Of a stretch of 64,000 nt of DNA, positions 50,582-59,686 are shown piece by piece; positions within the stretch are counted from its first letter, which is position 1, and every line of letters starts with the position of its first letter. Under the pieces are notes generated by a model, which saw only the letters and a list, made by a program, of their open reading frames with translations, made no database searches and was not told where the DNA came from. Made by a program: the position numbers and the translations under genes. Source of the stretch: Planctomycetota bacterium (lineage in GTDB: Bacteria; Planctomycetota; JAJSAM01; JAJVHW01); the NCBI GenBank assembly GCA_024280885.1, contig JAJRPF010000005.1, positions 31,752 through 95,751 on the forward strand, read 5' to 3'.

Positions 50582-52225
50582 CTACGCGGTTCCGAGATGC
50601 CTCGCGACGTCGTCCGGGAAGTGCTTCAGGACGCTGGTCGCGGGGTTCAGTACGACCTGGCCCAAGCCGCAGATCGACGTGAGCCGGAGAGCCTCGTCGA
50701 GCGCGGGGAAGACGTCGAAGTCGGTGCCGTCACCTTCTCCCGCGAGAACGCGGTCGAGGATGTCCACGGCCTTCTCGCTACCGACGCGGCAGGGGACGCA
50801 TTTGCCGCACGATTCGTTGCGGAAGAAGCGCACGACGTTGGCTGCGAGTTCGAGCATGTCGTGGCCTTCGGCGACGATCATCACCGCGCCCGAACCCAGC
50901 ATGCTGCCCGCCTCTTGGACGGCGCCCCATTCGAGCGGCGTATCCGCGAGCGATGCCGGAAGGAAAGGCGCGCTGGCGCCGCCGGGACAGAACGCTTTCA
51001 TGGCGACGCCGTTCTTCATCCCGCCGCACTCCTGTTCCACGAGGTCGCGCAGAGTGATGCCCATCGGCACGCAGTAGACGCCGGGCTTCTCGACGTCACC
51101 CGAGACACTGAGGAACTTCCAGCCGGTGCCGCCGTTGATGCCGTGCGCCTTCCAGGAGTCGGCGCCCTCGCTGAGGATGGCCGGGACGAACGAGTACGTC
51201 TCGACGTTGTTCATCAGCGTCGGCTGGCCGTGAATACCGTGGTCTGTCGGGTAGGGTGGCTTGTTGCGCGGCTCGCCGCGCTTGCCCTCGAGCGCCTCGA
51301 TCAGGGCCGTCTCCTCGCCGAGGATGTAGCCGCCGGGCGAGACGAAGATCCAGATGTTCACGCCGAGGTCGTCGAGCAACCCCATCTGCCGCGCGCGTTC
51401 GATTTCGCGCTCCATCGCGGTCTTCTCGCGGCCGTACTCGTGGCGAATGTAGATGATGCCCTCGTCGGCGCCCGAGACGAGACAACCGAGCAGCAATCCT
51501 TCGAGCACGAGATGCGGCTGCTCCTCGAGAATGACGCGGTCCTTGAAGGTGCCCGGCTCGGACTCGTCGGCATTGACGACGGCGTACTTGTTGATGCCGC
51601 TCTCGCCGGAGTCGCGCACGAGGCGCCCCTTCAATCCCGGCGGGAAACCGGCGCCGCCCATGCCCTTCAGCCCGGCGGCTTCGAGGAGTGCGGGGATCTC
51701 TGCGCGCGCGGCGTCGCGGTCGGCCATCCACTTGCGCAGAACGGCGTAGTGATCGTCGGTCGTCTCATGCGGATCGGTCGGCCAGCGCCGTGGCGCGGAG
51801 GTCGGCTCGTCGGGAGGCAGAGCCTGCTCGCCCTTCGCGCCTGCGATGACGTCGTCGGCCGTCCAACCGAGGACCGGGACGTCGTCCACGCATGCGGCTG
51901 GCGCGCTCTCGCACCGACCGAGACACGACACCTCGTGGACCTCGATGTCGAAGTCGCCCGCCAGGCCCGCCTTGATCTTGCTCGTGTAGAGATCACAGCC
52001 GGCGAGGTGACAGGAAGCGTCACGACAGACAGCGACGTGCGCGCGCGGCGGTGGCTTCAGCCGGTAGTGAGGATAGAAACTGGCGACCGCCTGGATCTCG
52101 TAGAGCGGGATCAGCGTCTCGGCGCTGAACGCGCGCAGCGTCTCCTCGGAGAGCCAGCCGTGCTTCGACTGGAGTTCGCTCAACTGTTGCAGGAGGTTCA
52201 TCGCGCTCTCGTCTCCGCCGCTCAT
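50582..52225 (-). CDS. NuoE-NuoF-like fusion: NAD(H)/FMN-binding formate dehydrogenase beta subunit
   Basis: The 547-residue protein joins a thioredoxin-like 2Fe-2S domain (about 1-130; ligands in VCRDASCHLAGC and VSCLGRCESAPA) to a NuoF-type domain. The latter has GMGGAGFPPGLKGRL (NADH/FMN), NADESEPGTFKDR, GGYILGEETALIEALEGKRG, and the 4Fe-4S motif ESCGKCVPCRVG with the fourth Cys in TSICGLGQ. This architecture is that of FdsB/HoxF subunits of NAD-reducing formate dehydrogenases. As the first gene of the leftward series, it is the likely NADH docking partner for the formate dehydrogenase and perhaps the aldehyde oxidoreductase encoded downstream. Confidence 0.92.
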   Translation of the reverse strand: MSGGDESAMNLLQQLSELQSKHGWLSEETLRAFSAETLIPLYEIQAVASFYPHYRLKPPPRAHVAVCRDASCHLAGCDLYTSKIKAGLAGDFDIEVHEVSCLGRCESAPAACVDDVPVLGWTADDVIAGAKGEQALPPDEPTSAPRRWPTDPHETTDDHYAVLRKWMADRDAARAEIPALLEAAGLKGMGGAGFPPGLKGRLVRDSGESGINKYAVVNADESEPGTFKDRVILEEQPHLVLEGLLLGCLVSGADEGIIYIRHEYGREKTAMEREIERARQMGLLDDLGVNIWIFVSPGGYILGEETALIEALEGKRGEPRNKPPYPTDHGIHGQPTLMNNVETYSFVPAILSEGADSWKAHGINGGTGWKFLSVSGDVEKPGVYCVPMGITLRDLVEQECGGMKNGVAMKAFCPGGASAPFLPASLADTPLEWGAVQEAGSMLGSGAVMIVAEGHDMLELAANVVRFFRNESCGKCVPCRVGSEKAVDILDRVLAGEGDGTDFDVFPALDEALRLTSICGLGQVVLNPATSVLKHFPDDVARHLGTA

Positions 52226-52289
52226 CGGTTGCCAATTCGGTATCGCTGTCTATCGCCAAGGGGACGCCGGATGCTATCCCAGGTGCGCG

Positions 52290-52892
52290 TCAACGCCGCA
52301 GGTCCGGCGGGGGGCCAGCGAGGTCTTGGGCGAGCAATTGCGCTCGGATCGAGCCGTCCACGACCGCCTCGCGGTAGAGCCGCACACGAAGATCCTGCGC
52401 GTACTCCAGAAGTTGCCCGGACGCGGCCAGGTAGCGCTCGGAGGGATGCGGCAGTCCGAGCTCGATATTCTCGTCGGTGAGCGTCTCGACGACCAGCCTC
52501 CCGCCGGGCGCGAGCATGTTGCGGAGCCGTGGGTAGAGCGATGGATCGTGGTAGTGGACGCACAGGATCACGTCGAACGTGCCCGGGAGCCCCGGGAGGC
52601 CGTCGTCAAGGTCGTGGCAGAGCAGTGTCAGGCGATCCGAGACACCACGCTCAACGGCGAGTGCGTTCGCCTTCTCGAGGGCGACCTCCGAGACGTCGAT
52701 CCCGACGGCCGTCAGGCCACGCTCCGCCAGGAATACGAGATTCTGGCCTTCGCCGCACGCGACATCAAGTGCGCGCCCTTCGCGGGGCAGCGCGCCGGCG
52801 ATGCCCCGGATCAGCGCGGCAGGCGACGATCCGCGTCGATATCCGGGGGCCGCGTACTTCGCGTCCCACTTCTCACGATCTTCTTGCGACAT
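52290..52892 (-). CDS. Class I SAM-dependent methyltransferase
   Basis: The 200-residue protein is a Rossmann-type methyltransferase. Motif I is LDVACGEGQNLVFLA (about 43-57), the acidic residue is in VGIDVSEVALEKA (about 62-74), and motif IV is FDVILCVHYHD. The opening EKWDAKYAAPGYRRG is like TehB/UbiE-type small-molecule methyltransferases. The substrate is unknown. The start lies 20 bp inside the upstream glycerate kinase gene, so the two are co-transcribed. Confidence 0.85.
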   Translation of the reverse strand: MSQEDREKWDAKYAAPGYRRGSSPAALIRGIAGALPREGRALDVACGEGQNLVFLAERGLTAVGIDVSEVALEKANALAVERGVSDRLTLLCHDLDDGLPGLPGTFDVILCVHYHDPSLYPRLRNMLAPGGRLVVETLTDENIELGLPHPSERYLAASGQLLEYAQDLRVRLYREAVVDGSIRAQLLAQDLAGPPPDLRR

Positions 52893-54339
52893 CCTCGCGA
52901 GTCTCTCCGCCTTCGCCGTCTCGTGTCACGAGGATCACGCGCAGATCCTGCACGTTCGTGCCGGTGGTCTCGGCCGGGAGCGTGCCGCCGCCGATGCGGA
53001 GCAGCGACAGGGAGGCGCGCCGCTCCAGCATCCGGACAGGATCAAGGCCCTCCGCTGCGGCGTTACGGAGGACGTCGGAGTCGACTACGCCGCCCGCCGT
53101 TCCCGATGTGCCATCTTCGCCGTCGGTGGCGCCGACGAGGATCGTCGCGCGTCCACGGAGGCTCGGATCAGCCTCGATGGCGACCGCGATGGCGACCGCG
53201 AGATGCCCGGCCCGGCCCCCGAGCGGTGGGTTCTGCGGCAACGTGACCGGCGTCTCTCCGACCGACAGGATCGCGCTCCCGGCCGGTGCGCTCCGCACGG
53301 CCTCGAGATGCGCGGCTACGCAGGCGTCCACATCGCTCGGCGTTGGTCGCGGGAGAGCGACGACGTTCCAACCGCCGTCGCGGGCGTGCGCGTAGGCGCC
53401 GAAGAGAGCGTCGCTCGGGGTCAGAATGACGTGTGCGAGCACGTTCGGAGGACGCGTTGCTGGCGTGTCCGGAAGCTCCCCTGCGACACCTCGCTCCAGG
53501 TGCTGGCGCACCCGTGCTGGCCACTCGTCGCGGAGGTCGAGCGCACTCTGGAACGTGGTTCGATCCGCGACAGCCGGGCCCGACGCGATCACGCTCGGAT
53601 CGTCGCCCTCGACATCGGAGACCAGTATGGAGACCACCGCCCGCGCGCCCGACGCCGCCTCGGCCAGACGGCCGCCCTTCACCGCGGAGAGATGACGCCG
53701 GAGCAGGTTGATCGCGTCGATCGTGGCGCCGTCGGCGGTCAGGAGGCGTACGGCTTCCAGCTTGTCGTCGAGCGTGAGGCCCTCGGCAGGAGCGCAGAGC
53801 GTCGCCGATCCGCCGCCCGTGAACGCGCAGAAGAGAAGATCGTCGGCGCCGAGACCGCGCACCAGTTTGAGTACGCGCTGCGTTGTCTTGACGGCCGCCG
53901 CGGTCGGTTCGTTCGCGTCGCGCGGGCGGACGCCGACCACCTTCCACTCCCAGGCCACCTCGCGCTTCATCACGCGCGAGCCGTCGGCATCCGTCTCGAC
54001 GTGCTTCCAGTTGTCTGCTCCGAAGAGCTCGTCCTGGATGGGGTCCGGTCGCGTCTGTGGTGATTGCGGTACGAGCGCCACCACCGAGATCTCAGGTGCG
54101 GGCTTACCCTTCTGAACAAGTGCGCGCACGAGCGACAGACAGAGCCGTTCCGCGGCCTTCCCGGCGCCAAGGACCAGCACGCGTCGGAGCCCGGTCGCAG
54201 CGATGCGGTGCGGACCGACTGAGATCGTGCCGGTCGCGGGATCGAAATCGACATCTGCGAGCAACCGGTCGGGTGTCGCTGCGTCCACGCCGGCATCGAA
54301 GATGTCGATCGCTTCCCATCGGCGTCTGCGTGCGTCCAC
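52873..54339 (-). CDS. Glycerate 2-kinase (GckA/TtuD, MOFRL family)
   Basis: The 488-residue protein has the DUF4147 N-terminal domain (VLVLGAGKAAERLCLSLVRA; FTGGGSATLCAPAEGLTLDD, the phosphate-binding GGGSA loop; INLLRRHLSAVKGGRLAEAA) and the C-terminal MOFRL domain (TILVGATDGEDGTSGTAGGV). It phosphorylates D-glycerate at C2 to give 2-phosphoglycerate. An internal stretch near residues 95-145 is longer than usual. The start is a GTG at 54339. It is divergent, with 47 bp between starts, from a glyoxylate/hydroxypyruvate reductase, so product and substrate genes are paired. Confidence 0.93.
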   Translation of the reverse strand: MDARRRRWEAIDIFDAGVDAATPDRLLADVDFDPATGTISVGPHRIAATGLRRVLVLGAGKAAERLCLSLVRALVQKGKPAPEISVVALVPQSPQTRPDPIQDELFGADNWKHVETDADGSRVMKREVAWEWKVVGVRPRDANEPTAAAVKTTQRVLKLVRGLGADDLLFCAFTGGGSATLCAPAEGLTLDDKLEAVRLLTADGATIDAINLLRRHLSAVKGGRLAEAASGARAVVSILVSDVEGDDPSVIASGPAVADRTTFQSALDLRDEWPARVRQHLERGVAGELPDTPATRPPNVLAHVILTPSDALFGAYAHARDGGWNVVALPRPTPSDVDACVAAHLEAVRSAPAGSAILSVGETPVTLPQNPPLGGRAGHLAVAIAVAIEADPSLRGRATILVGATDGEDGTSGTAGGVVDSDVLRNAAAEGLDPVRMLERRASLSLLRIGGGTLPAETTGTNVQDLRVILVTRDGEGGETREDVARRS

Positions 54340-54386
54340 GGGTCCATTGGAACCGACCGAGCCGCTGGTGCGTACACTCTGCCTGT

Positions 54387-55355
54387 ATGAGTCGCCCCAA
54401 GATCTTCGTCACACGTCGCATCCCCGAGATCGGTCTGCACCGCCTGCGCGAGTCTTGCGAGGTGGACGTGTGGGAAGACGCTCTGCCGCCGTCGCACGCG
54501 AACGTGATGGAGCGCACGCGCGACTGCGTCGGGCTGCTCTCGCTGCTCTCGGATCGGATCGACGTCGCGCTGCTCGACGCCTGTCCCGCGCTGCGCGTGG
54601 TCGCCAACTACGCGGTCGGATTCGACAACATCGATGTGAGTGCCTGCACCGAGCGCGGGATCGCGGTCGGCAACACACCCGGCGTGTTGACCGAGGCGAC
54701 CGCCGATCTCGCGTTCTGCCTGCTCATCGCGGCGGCGCGATCTCTCGGAGCCGCTGAGCGTAGTGTGCGGGCGGGAGAGTGGCGGACCTGGGAACCGCGT
54801 GGCTTCGTCGGGCGCGACCTCACCGGTGCGACGCTCGGCGTGATCGGCATGGGACGCATCGGCTCAGCGCTGGCGCGACGTTGTCACGCGGGGTGGGGGA
54901 TGCGTGTCCTCTATGCGGGACCACGAGCGAAGCCGGACGTGGACACTGCGCTCGGCGCGCAGCACGTACCGTTGCCGCAGCTCCTCGGCGAGTGCGATTT
55001 TCTCAGTCTGCACGCGCCGCTAACCACAGCAACCGAGCATGTCATCGATGCGAGAGCGCTTGCGCTCATGAAGCCGAGCGCGGTGCTTGTGAATACCGCG
55101 CGCGGTCGCCTGGTTGATCAGACGGCGCTGCACGAGGCTCTGGCGAGCGGCAGGCTCTTCGCGGCAGGACTCGACGTGACCGACCCCGAACCACTCTCCC
55201 CCGACCATCCGTTGCTGACCCTGCGCAACTGTATCGTGGTCCCGCACGTGGGGAGCGCGACGGTCGGCGCCCGCGATGCGATGGCCGAGATCGCAGCCGA
55301 CAACATCCTGCGGGGGATCTCCGGCGAGCCGCTGCGGCACGCAGTTGGTACGTGA
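54387..55355 (+). CDS. D-glycerate dehydrogenase / glyoxylate-hydroxypyruvate reductase
   Basis: The 322-residue D-2-hydroxyacid dehydrogenase has the NAD(P)-binding GMGRIGSALARRC (about 153-165). It also has the active-site Arg/Glu/His regions VNTARGRLVDQ, LDVTDPEPL and VVPHVGSAT, and NYAVGFDNIDV, typical of the GRHPR branch. It reduces glyoxylate or hydroxypyruvate. Together with the divergent glycerate 2-kinase this gives hydroxypyruvate to glycerate to 2-phosphoglycerate, the end of serine-cycle or glyoxylate salvage routes. A TACACT hexamer 8 bases before the ATG may be the -10 box. Confidence 0.93.
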   Translation: MSRPKIFVTRRIPEIGLHRLRESCEVDVWEDALPPSHANVMERTRDCVGLLSLLSDRIDVALLDACPALRVVANYAVGFDNIDVSACTERGIAVGNTPGVLTEATADLAFCLLIAAARSLGAAERSVRAGEWRTWEPRGFVGRDLTGATLGVIGMGRIGSALARRCHAGWGMRVLYAGPRAKPDVDTALGAQHVPLPQLLGECDFLSLHAPLTTATEHVIDARALALMKPSAVLVNTARGRLVDQTALHEALASGRLFAAGLDVTDPEPLSPDHPLLTLRNCIVVPHVGSATVGARDAMAEIAADNILRGISGEPLRHAVGT

Positions 55356-55459
55356 CGTGCTGCAAGATCGTTGGAAATGAGGCGTCCATGCGGACGCCGG
55401 ACCCGCGGATCACACATTCAGGCCACACTGTCTGGCCGCAAGCTCTGGAGGCAAGGACG

Positions 55460-55861
55460 ATGAGGACATTCGTGTACATGGGAGCCGCGCTGGCGGTCGG
55501 GCTCGTGGCCGGACTCGCCGTGAGCGGTCATGCCCAGCAGGTCGTCGATAGGCAGGAGGATGAGGGATTCCTCGGCGTGATCCGGGCGCGGGAGTACCGG
55601 GACTCATACAAGATGCCGCTGGATGTCGGCGCCGACAGTTCGTTCAAGCGCATCGACCGCATCGACGAGAAACGCATGCGCATCCACATCTCCACCCTCT
55701 ACGGGCCCATGATCGACATGACACCGCATGGCGACGATGTCGTGCTCTGGTTCAAGGATGGTGACGACGTCATTCGCAACGCCGTCGTGAAGGGCGTGAC
55801 GAGCGAGCTCTTGCACATCGAGCGCGTCCCAGCGACACCGATTTCGCGGACGTATCGATGA
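55460..55861 (+). CDS. Small secreted protein, unknown function
   Basis: The 133-residue protein has a signal peptide (FVYMGAALAVGLVAGLAVSG, ending at HAQ). A short beta-rich mature part includes LGVIRAREYRDSYKMPLD, RIDEKRMRIHIST and VVLWFKDGDDVIRNAVV. No family was recognised. The ATG at 55460 is preceded by GGAGGCAAGGA. The gene ends ahead of a 13-bp tandem repeat and a strong hairpin. Confidence 0.65.
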   Translation: MRTFVYMGAALAVGLVAGLAVSGHAQQVVDRQEDEGFLGVIRAREYRDSYKMPLDVGADSSFKRIDRIDEKRMRIHISTLYGPMIDMTPHGDDVVLWFKDGDDVIRNAVVKGVTSELLHIERVPATPISRTYR

Positions 55862-55877
55862 CCTGTCTCTGACACGG

Positions 55878-55923
55878 TGTTGCGACAGAATGTTGCGACA
55901 GAATGCAGCGACAGAGTGCTGCG
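55878..55923 (+). repeat. 13-bp tandem repeat, 3.5 copies
   Basis: TGTTGCGACAGAA occurs twice without change (55878-55890, 55891-55903), then as TGCAGCGACAGAG (55904-55916) and a partial copy TGCTGCG. It lies just downstream of the small secreted protein gene, in the convergent gap. The function is unknown. Confidence 0.9.
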
Positions 55924-55954
55924 TTCGCACGGAGGAGTCTTGCGCGCGCGGCAC

Positions 55955-55989
55955 ATGGCGCGGCGCGCCGAAGCGCCGCGCCGCGCCAT
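55955..55989. terminator. GC-rich hairpin between convergent genes
   Basis: ATGGCGCGGCGCG (55955-55967) pairs perfectly with CGCGCCGCGCCAT (55977-55989), a 13-bp stem with a 9-nt loop. It sits between the stop codons of two convergent genes (55861 and 56006) and could end both transcripts. No T-run follows on either strand, so it is not a textbook intrinsic terminator. Confidence 0.55.
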
Positions 55990-56005
55990 CGCAGTCATAG
56001 AACGC

Positions 56006-56470
56006 TCAGTCGTCGAAGCGCGCGGCCTTCGCGGCGCGCTTACTTCGGAGCAACTGGAAGTAGATCTGCTCTTCGCCCGTGCCGCTCGACTGGGAGCCGG
56101 TTGCGAGTGCGATGTCGGCGCCGACTGCGCGCGCTCCGGTGCGCACATCGTCGAGCACGGTGTCGAATTGGATCCACGGCGCCGAGATCGACGCGAACTC
56201 GGCGACGCGCTCGCCCGGCGGGAACGCCGCGACTTCCTCGGCGCCGCGCACCAGGAGAAGCTCCTTCAGGTCGTCCGGGGCGGAACTCCGGACGAAGAGC
56301 GCGATGGGCGCGTCGGCTGCGAGTGGGGGATGGCGCTCCGCCGATCGCCACGTGATGCGTGTGTCGGCGCAGCCGCAGAGTGTTGCCGCCACAAGGGTGA
56401 GCGCGACCAGTGCAGCCCGGTGACCGCGGCGCGCTTCGGCCCGTCGCCCCGTGATCGGCTGCGCCGTCAT
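56006..56470 (-). CDS. Putative lipoprotein, unknown function
   Basis: The 154-residue protein has a basic N-terminus, a hydrophobic stretch (AALVALTLVAATL) and a lipobox-like LCGC at about residue 33. The mature domain includes ADAPIALFVRSSAPDDLKEL and GEEQIYFQLLRS. No family was recognised. The start overlaps the stop of the zinc acylase gene (ATGA), so they are co-translated. Confidence 0.65.
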   Translation of the reverse strand: MTAQPITGRRAEARRGHRAALVALTLVAATLCGCADTRITWRSAERHPPLAADAPIALFVRSSAPDDLKELLLVRGAEEVAAFPPGERVAEFASISAPWIQFDTVLDDVRTGARAVGADIALATGSQSSGTGEEQIYFQLLRSKRAAKAARFDD

Positions 56471-57624
56471 CGTACGCGCCGCCGTCTGGCAAAGACGATG
56501 TTGCCATCCACTTCGTGGTGCGTGCGGAAACCGAGCAGGTGGAAGACCTCGGAGCGGTAGAAGCGCACGATCTGCTTGCTGACGACGATCCAGTCTGCGC
56601 GGTCGGCGTGACGGCGCACGCCCGGCAAGAGTGGGACCAGTCGCGGCAGACCAAGTGTGCGCGCCCACGTCGAGACGCCGAGCCAGAACGGGCGGATCTC
56701 GCGAATGACGAAGAAGCCATCGCTGCCGAGTTCCTGGTAGAGCGGCATCAGGATGCGACCGTCTTCGCGGGCCCGGATCGCGCCCGATCGATCGTCTGCC
56801 AGATGCTCGTCGCGCGCGATGGGCTGGAACCCGACGTAGCCCCGGCGCATCACAAAGTTGTCGCTCTCGTCGACGGGATGCCGGTAGCTCACCTCGAGCG
56901 CCCGCGGCAGACCCTTTGTGCTCTCTGCCAACCGCGCGCGACAATCCGATGCCCGCGGCACCGTGTCCGGCGGGAGCATGCCCAAGGCTACGAGCGTCAG
57001 CCAGATCGCTGCTTCGTGGTAGTCCTCGGAGGCCTCATCGTCATGCTTTCCGCCCTCGACCACGAACGCATGCATCCCGGTCTTCGTGGAGTAGTCGAGC
57101 AGCGTGCCGTCGATGCACTCTTCGAGGCCGAGGATGGCCGGAACGCCGAGCTTCATCGCGATGCGCCTGTTCGCGAGCGTATCGCTGAAGAGGCAGAACG
57201 GCGGTCCGCCAGCAGATGTCGTATGGAGATCGAGAATGACGACCTCGCCCCGCGCGGTGCGTTGCTGCTCCTCGAAGATCCCGAGGAGCTCGCGCTGCTG
57301 GCGTTGCTCAGCGTTGTCGATGGCCGGGTCCGACGCGCGTAACGCCTCGACGCGCGCGGTCGTCCACACTCGGTTGAGGTCGGTCTCGACGAAGCGCCAA
57401 CCCATCTCGAGGGCGTCGAGGTTGCCCGCGATTGCGATCAGGTCGCCGCGCAGGGGGATTGCGTGCTCCTGGAGATGGGCCACGACACGTCGCGCCGCGA
57501 CGATGCCCGCCGGCTCGTTGCCGTGAATGCCACCGCTGACGATCAACGCCGGTCCCGGGGCGTCTCCATGCACCTTTCCGATGAACCGATCGTGGGTGCG
57601 CGCAGGCAGGGTCACGGCGGTCAC
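56467..57624 (-). CDS. Succinylglutamate desuccinylase/aspartoacylase-family zinc enzyme
   Basis: The 385-residue protein shows the M14-like metal site: VSGGIHGNEPAG (His and Glu ligands, about 30-41), NLDALEMGWRFVETDLNRVW (substrate Arg region) and ILDLHTTSAGG (second His). The fold removes acyl groups from amino acids or cleaves amide bonds. AstE and aspartoacylase are characterised members. It is longer than AstE, with a C-terminal domain of about 180 residues ending in a basic tail. The true substrate is not deducible. Confidence 0.87.
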   Translation of the reverse strand: MTAVTLPARTHDRFIGKVHGDAPGPALIVSGGIHGNEPAGIVAARRVVAHLQEHAIPLRGDLIAIAGNLDALEMGWRFVETDLNRVWTTARVEALRASDPAIDNAEQRQQRELLGIFEEQQRTARGEVVILDLHTTSAGGPPFCLFSDTLANRRIAMKLGVPAILGLEECIDGTLLDYSTKTGMHAFVVEGGKHDDEASEDYHEAAIWLTLVALGMLPPDTVPRASDCRARLAESTKGLPRALEVSYRHPVDESDNFVMRRGYVGFQPIARDEHLADDRSGAIRAREDGRILMPLYQELGSDGFFVIREIRPFWLGVSTWARTLGLPRLVPLLPGVRRHADRADWIVVSKQIVRFYRSEVFHLLGFRTHHEVDGNIVFARRRRVR

Positions 57625-57697
57625 CGAGCGGATCCTGGGTTGGCGCCCCTGAGGGGCAACGCGCGCGCCGCGAGCGATGTCGCGTGTCGCGTGCGCA

Positions 57698-59686
57698 TCA
57701 GGCGGTCCCGGCTTCCGACGGCCCAGCGTCCGGTTTCCCAGAGTCCGGTTTCCGGGACGGCACCTCGAGTGCGTCCCGCAGCTGCTCTTCCAGCAGTTGC
57801 GCTGAGACGTCGATCAGGTCGCGCTCGGTGATCAGACCGACGAGTCGATCCTTGTCGACAACCGGCAGACAGCCGACTTTCCGCGTCTGCATCAGGCGCA
57901 TGGCGTCGAGGGTCGGTGTCTCGGGGCCCACCGTCACGGGGTCCGGCTTCATCACGTCGCGGATGACGACGGGGCCGTGGTCACGCTTGCCGTAGCCCTG
58001 GGCTAGAAGACGTAGCAGCAGGCGATCGGAGATGATGCCGACCAGGCGTCCCTCATCATCTTCGACCGGTATGTGTCGGATGCGCTCCCAATCCATCACG
58101 TTCGCGGCGAGATCGACGATGTCGCCCGGATGCAGCGTGAAGAGATCGGTGGTCATGAACTGACCGACGCGCTCATAGCTTGGGCGCCAGTCGGGCACCT
58201 CGTCGGCACGGGCGAGCTTCCAAGTGTGGACGGGCTCGGTGGTCGCCTGACGCTCGATCGTCGCCGCCGTCAGGATGCGCATGCGCTCGTCCATCGTCCG
58301 CCCGCTGTCCTCCATGCCGGCCAACGAGTCGAGCATCCACTGCGCGCCGGTCTGTCCGCTCTCGACGCGATCGTGCAGCACGCCGAGGTAGCTGTCGACG
58401 TCGGCCGAGTCGATGCCATGATCGACCAGCGCCGAATGGGCCATCGGGAGAAGTTCGTCCAGGATCAGCTCGTCTGCGGGGACGCTGCGATCGCCGATCC
58501 ACGCAAATTGCGCTTTCAATCCGAGCCGGGCGGCCGCGACGAAGTTGGCCTTCGCGTCGTCGAAATTCATCCGCTTGCGGATGTCGCCGTACTCGTCGGC
58601 GCAGGCGGCCATGAGTCCGTAGAAGAACGCGGCGTTGGCCATCTCGTCCTTCAGCGTGGGGCCGGCCGGAAGCACGCGATTCTCGATCCGCAGGTGCGCG
58701 ACGCCTTCGTAGACGCCGTAGCACGCGCGGTTCCAGCGGTACACCGTGCCGTTGTGGAGCCGCAACGCCATCAGGTCCGGCGACTCGCCGCGCATCACTC
58801 GTTCGACTGCTTGATCATCGACATCGGTGGCGAGCACGGCCCGGAAGCGCGCGATATCCTCCTTGAAGATCTCGAGCGCCGAGTTATCGAGCCAGTTGTC
58901 TCCGAAACTCACGCGATGCCGGCCACCGCGCTTTTGATGCGCTTCGGAGCGCGCATCCACGGACTGTTGAAAGAGCGCCACGCGCGTCTCGTTCCACAGA
59001 CGCTTGCCGAGCAGCACCGGTGAGTTGACGGCCGCGGCGAGGAGCGGCGCCGTGATCAATTGCGCGATGTTGTAGAGGAAGGCGAACTCCTCGGGACCGA
59101 CCTGCAGATGCAATTGGAAGCTGGTGTTGCACGACTCGAGCATCACGTTGTCGTGCGTGCAGAAGAGCTCGTCGATGCCCTTGATCCGCGTCGTGAACTC
59201 GCCGCCGCGCAGCCTGACCATCGCGTCGTTCAGCGCGAAGTAGCGCGGATTGGGCGTCATGTTTTCGAGCCCAAGATCGCCGAGTCCGAGCGTCGGCAGG
59301 ATGCCGGTCAGGACGAGCTTCGCGTCGAGCCCTTCGATGCTGCGAAACGCCTTCTCGAGTAGGGCGCGCAGGTCGTTCTCCATCCGGCTGAGGAACTTGC
59401 CCTCGAACGGATAGACGGGGAGATTGGCCTCGAGGTTGAAACGCGCGAGTTCGGTTGTGAAGTGCGGGTCGTCGATGGCGGCGAGCGCCTCGACCGCGAT
59501 CGGCGCCGGACGGAAGCCATGATTGACCAGGAACATCTCCTGCTCGGCGCCGACGCGTCGCACGCCGGTCTCGATCATGCCCTTCTCGAGCATGAGTTCA
59601 AGGGCGCGGATATCCTCAAGCAGCGCAACCGTGAAGGCCTGGATCTGCTCTTCCGATGCGCGCGTTTCGACGTTCTGCTCACCCAT
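57698..59686 (-). CDS. Glutamate-cysteine ligase-family enzyme fused to two CBS domains
   Basis: The 662-residue protein has a GCS2-type ATP-grasp-like ligase domain (about 1-510). Visible are VGAEQEMFLVN, NLEANLPVYPF, DNVMLESCNTSFQLHLQV, RHRVSFGDNWL, and AHLRIENRVLPAGPTLKD. Two CBS domains follow (about 525-640: VGQFMTTDLFTLHPGDI and IRDVMKPDPVTVGPETPTLD, VGLITERDLIDV). CBS pairs bind adenosyl nucleotides, so the ligase may be regulated by energy state or SAM. I chose the ATG at 59686 because GGAGGG lies 9 bases upstream. A cysteine dioxygenase gene lies directly upstream. Confidence 0.85.
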   Translation of the reverse strand: MGEQNVETRASEEQIQAFTVALLEDIRALELMLEKGMIETGVRRVGAEQEMFLVNHGFRPAPIAVEALAAIDDPHFTTELARFNLEANLPVYPFEGKFLSRMENDLRALLEKAFRSIEGLDAKLVLTGILPTLGLGDLGLENMTPNPRYFALNDAMVRLRGGEFTTRIKGIDELFCTHDNVMLESCNTSFQLHLQVGPEEFAFLYNIAQLITAPLLAAAVNSPVLLGKRLWNETRVALFQQSVDARSEAHQKRGGRHRVSFGDNWLDNSALEIFKEDIARFRAVLATDVDDQAVERVMRGESPDLMALRLHNGTVYRWNRACYGVYEGVAHLRIENRVLPAGPTLKDEMANAAFFYGLMAACADEYGDIRKRMNFDDAKANFVAAARLGLKAQFAWIGDRSVPADELILDELLPMAHSALVDHGIDSADVDSYLGVLHDRVESGQTGAQWMLDSLAGMEDSGRTMDERMRILTAATIERQATTEPVHTWKLARADEVPDWRPSYERVGQFMTTDLFTLHPGDIVDLAANVMDWERIRHIPVEDDEGRLVGIISDRLLLRLLAQGYGKRDHGPVVIRDVMKPDPVTVGPETPTLDAMRLMQTRKVGCLPVVDKDRLVGLITERDLIDVSAQLLEEQLRDALEVPSRKPDSGKPDAGPSEAGTA

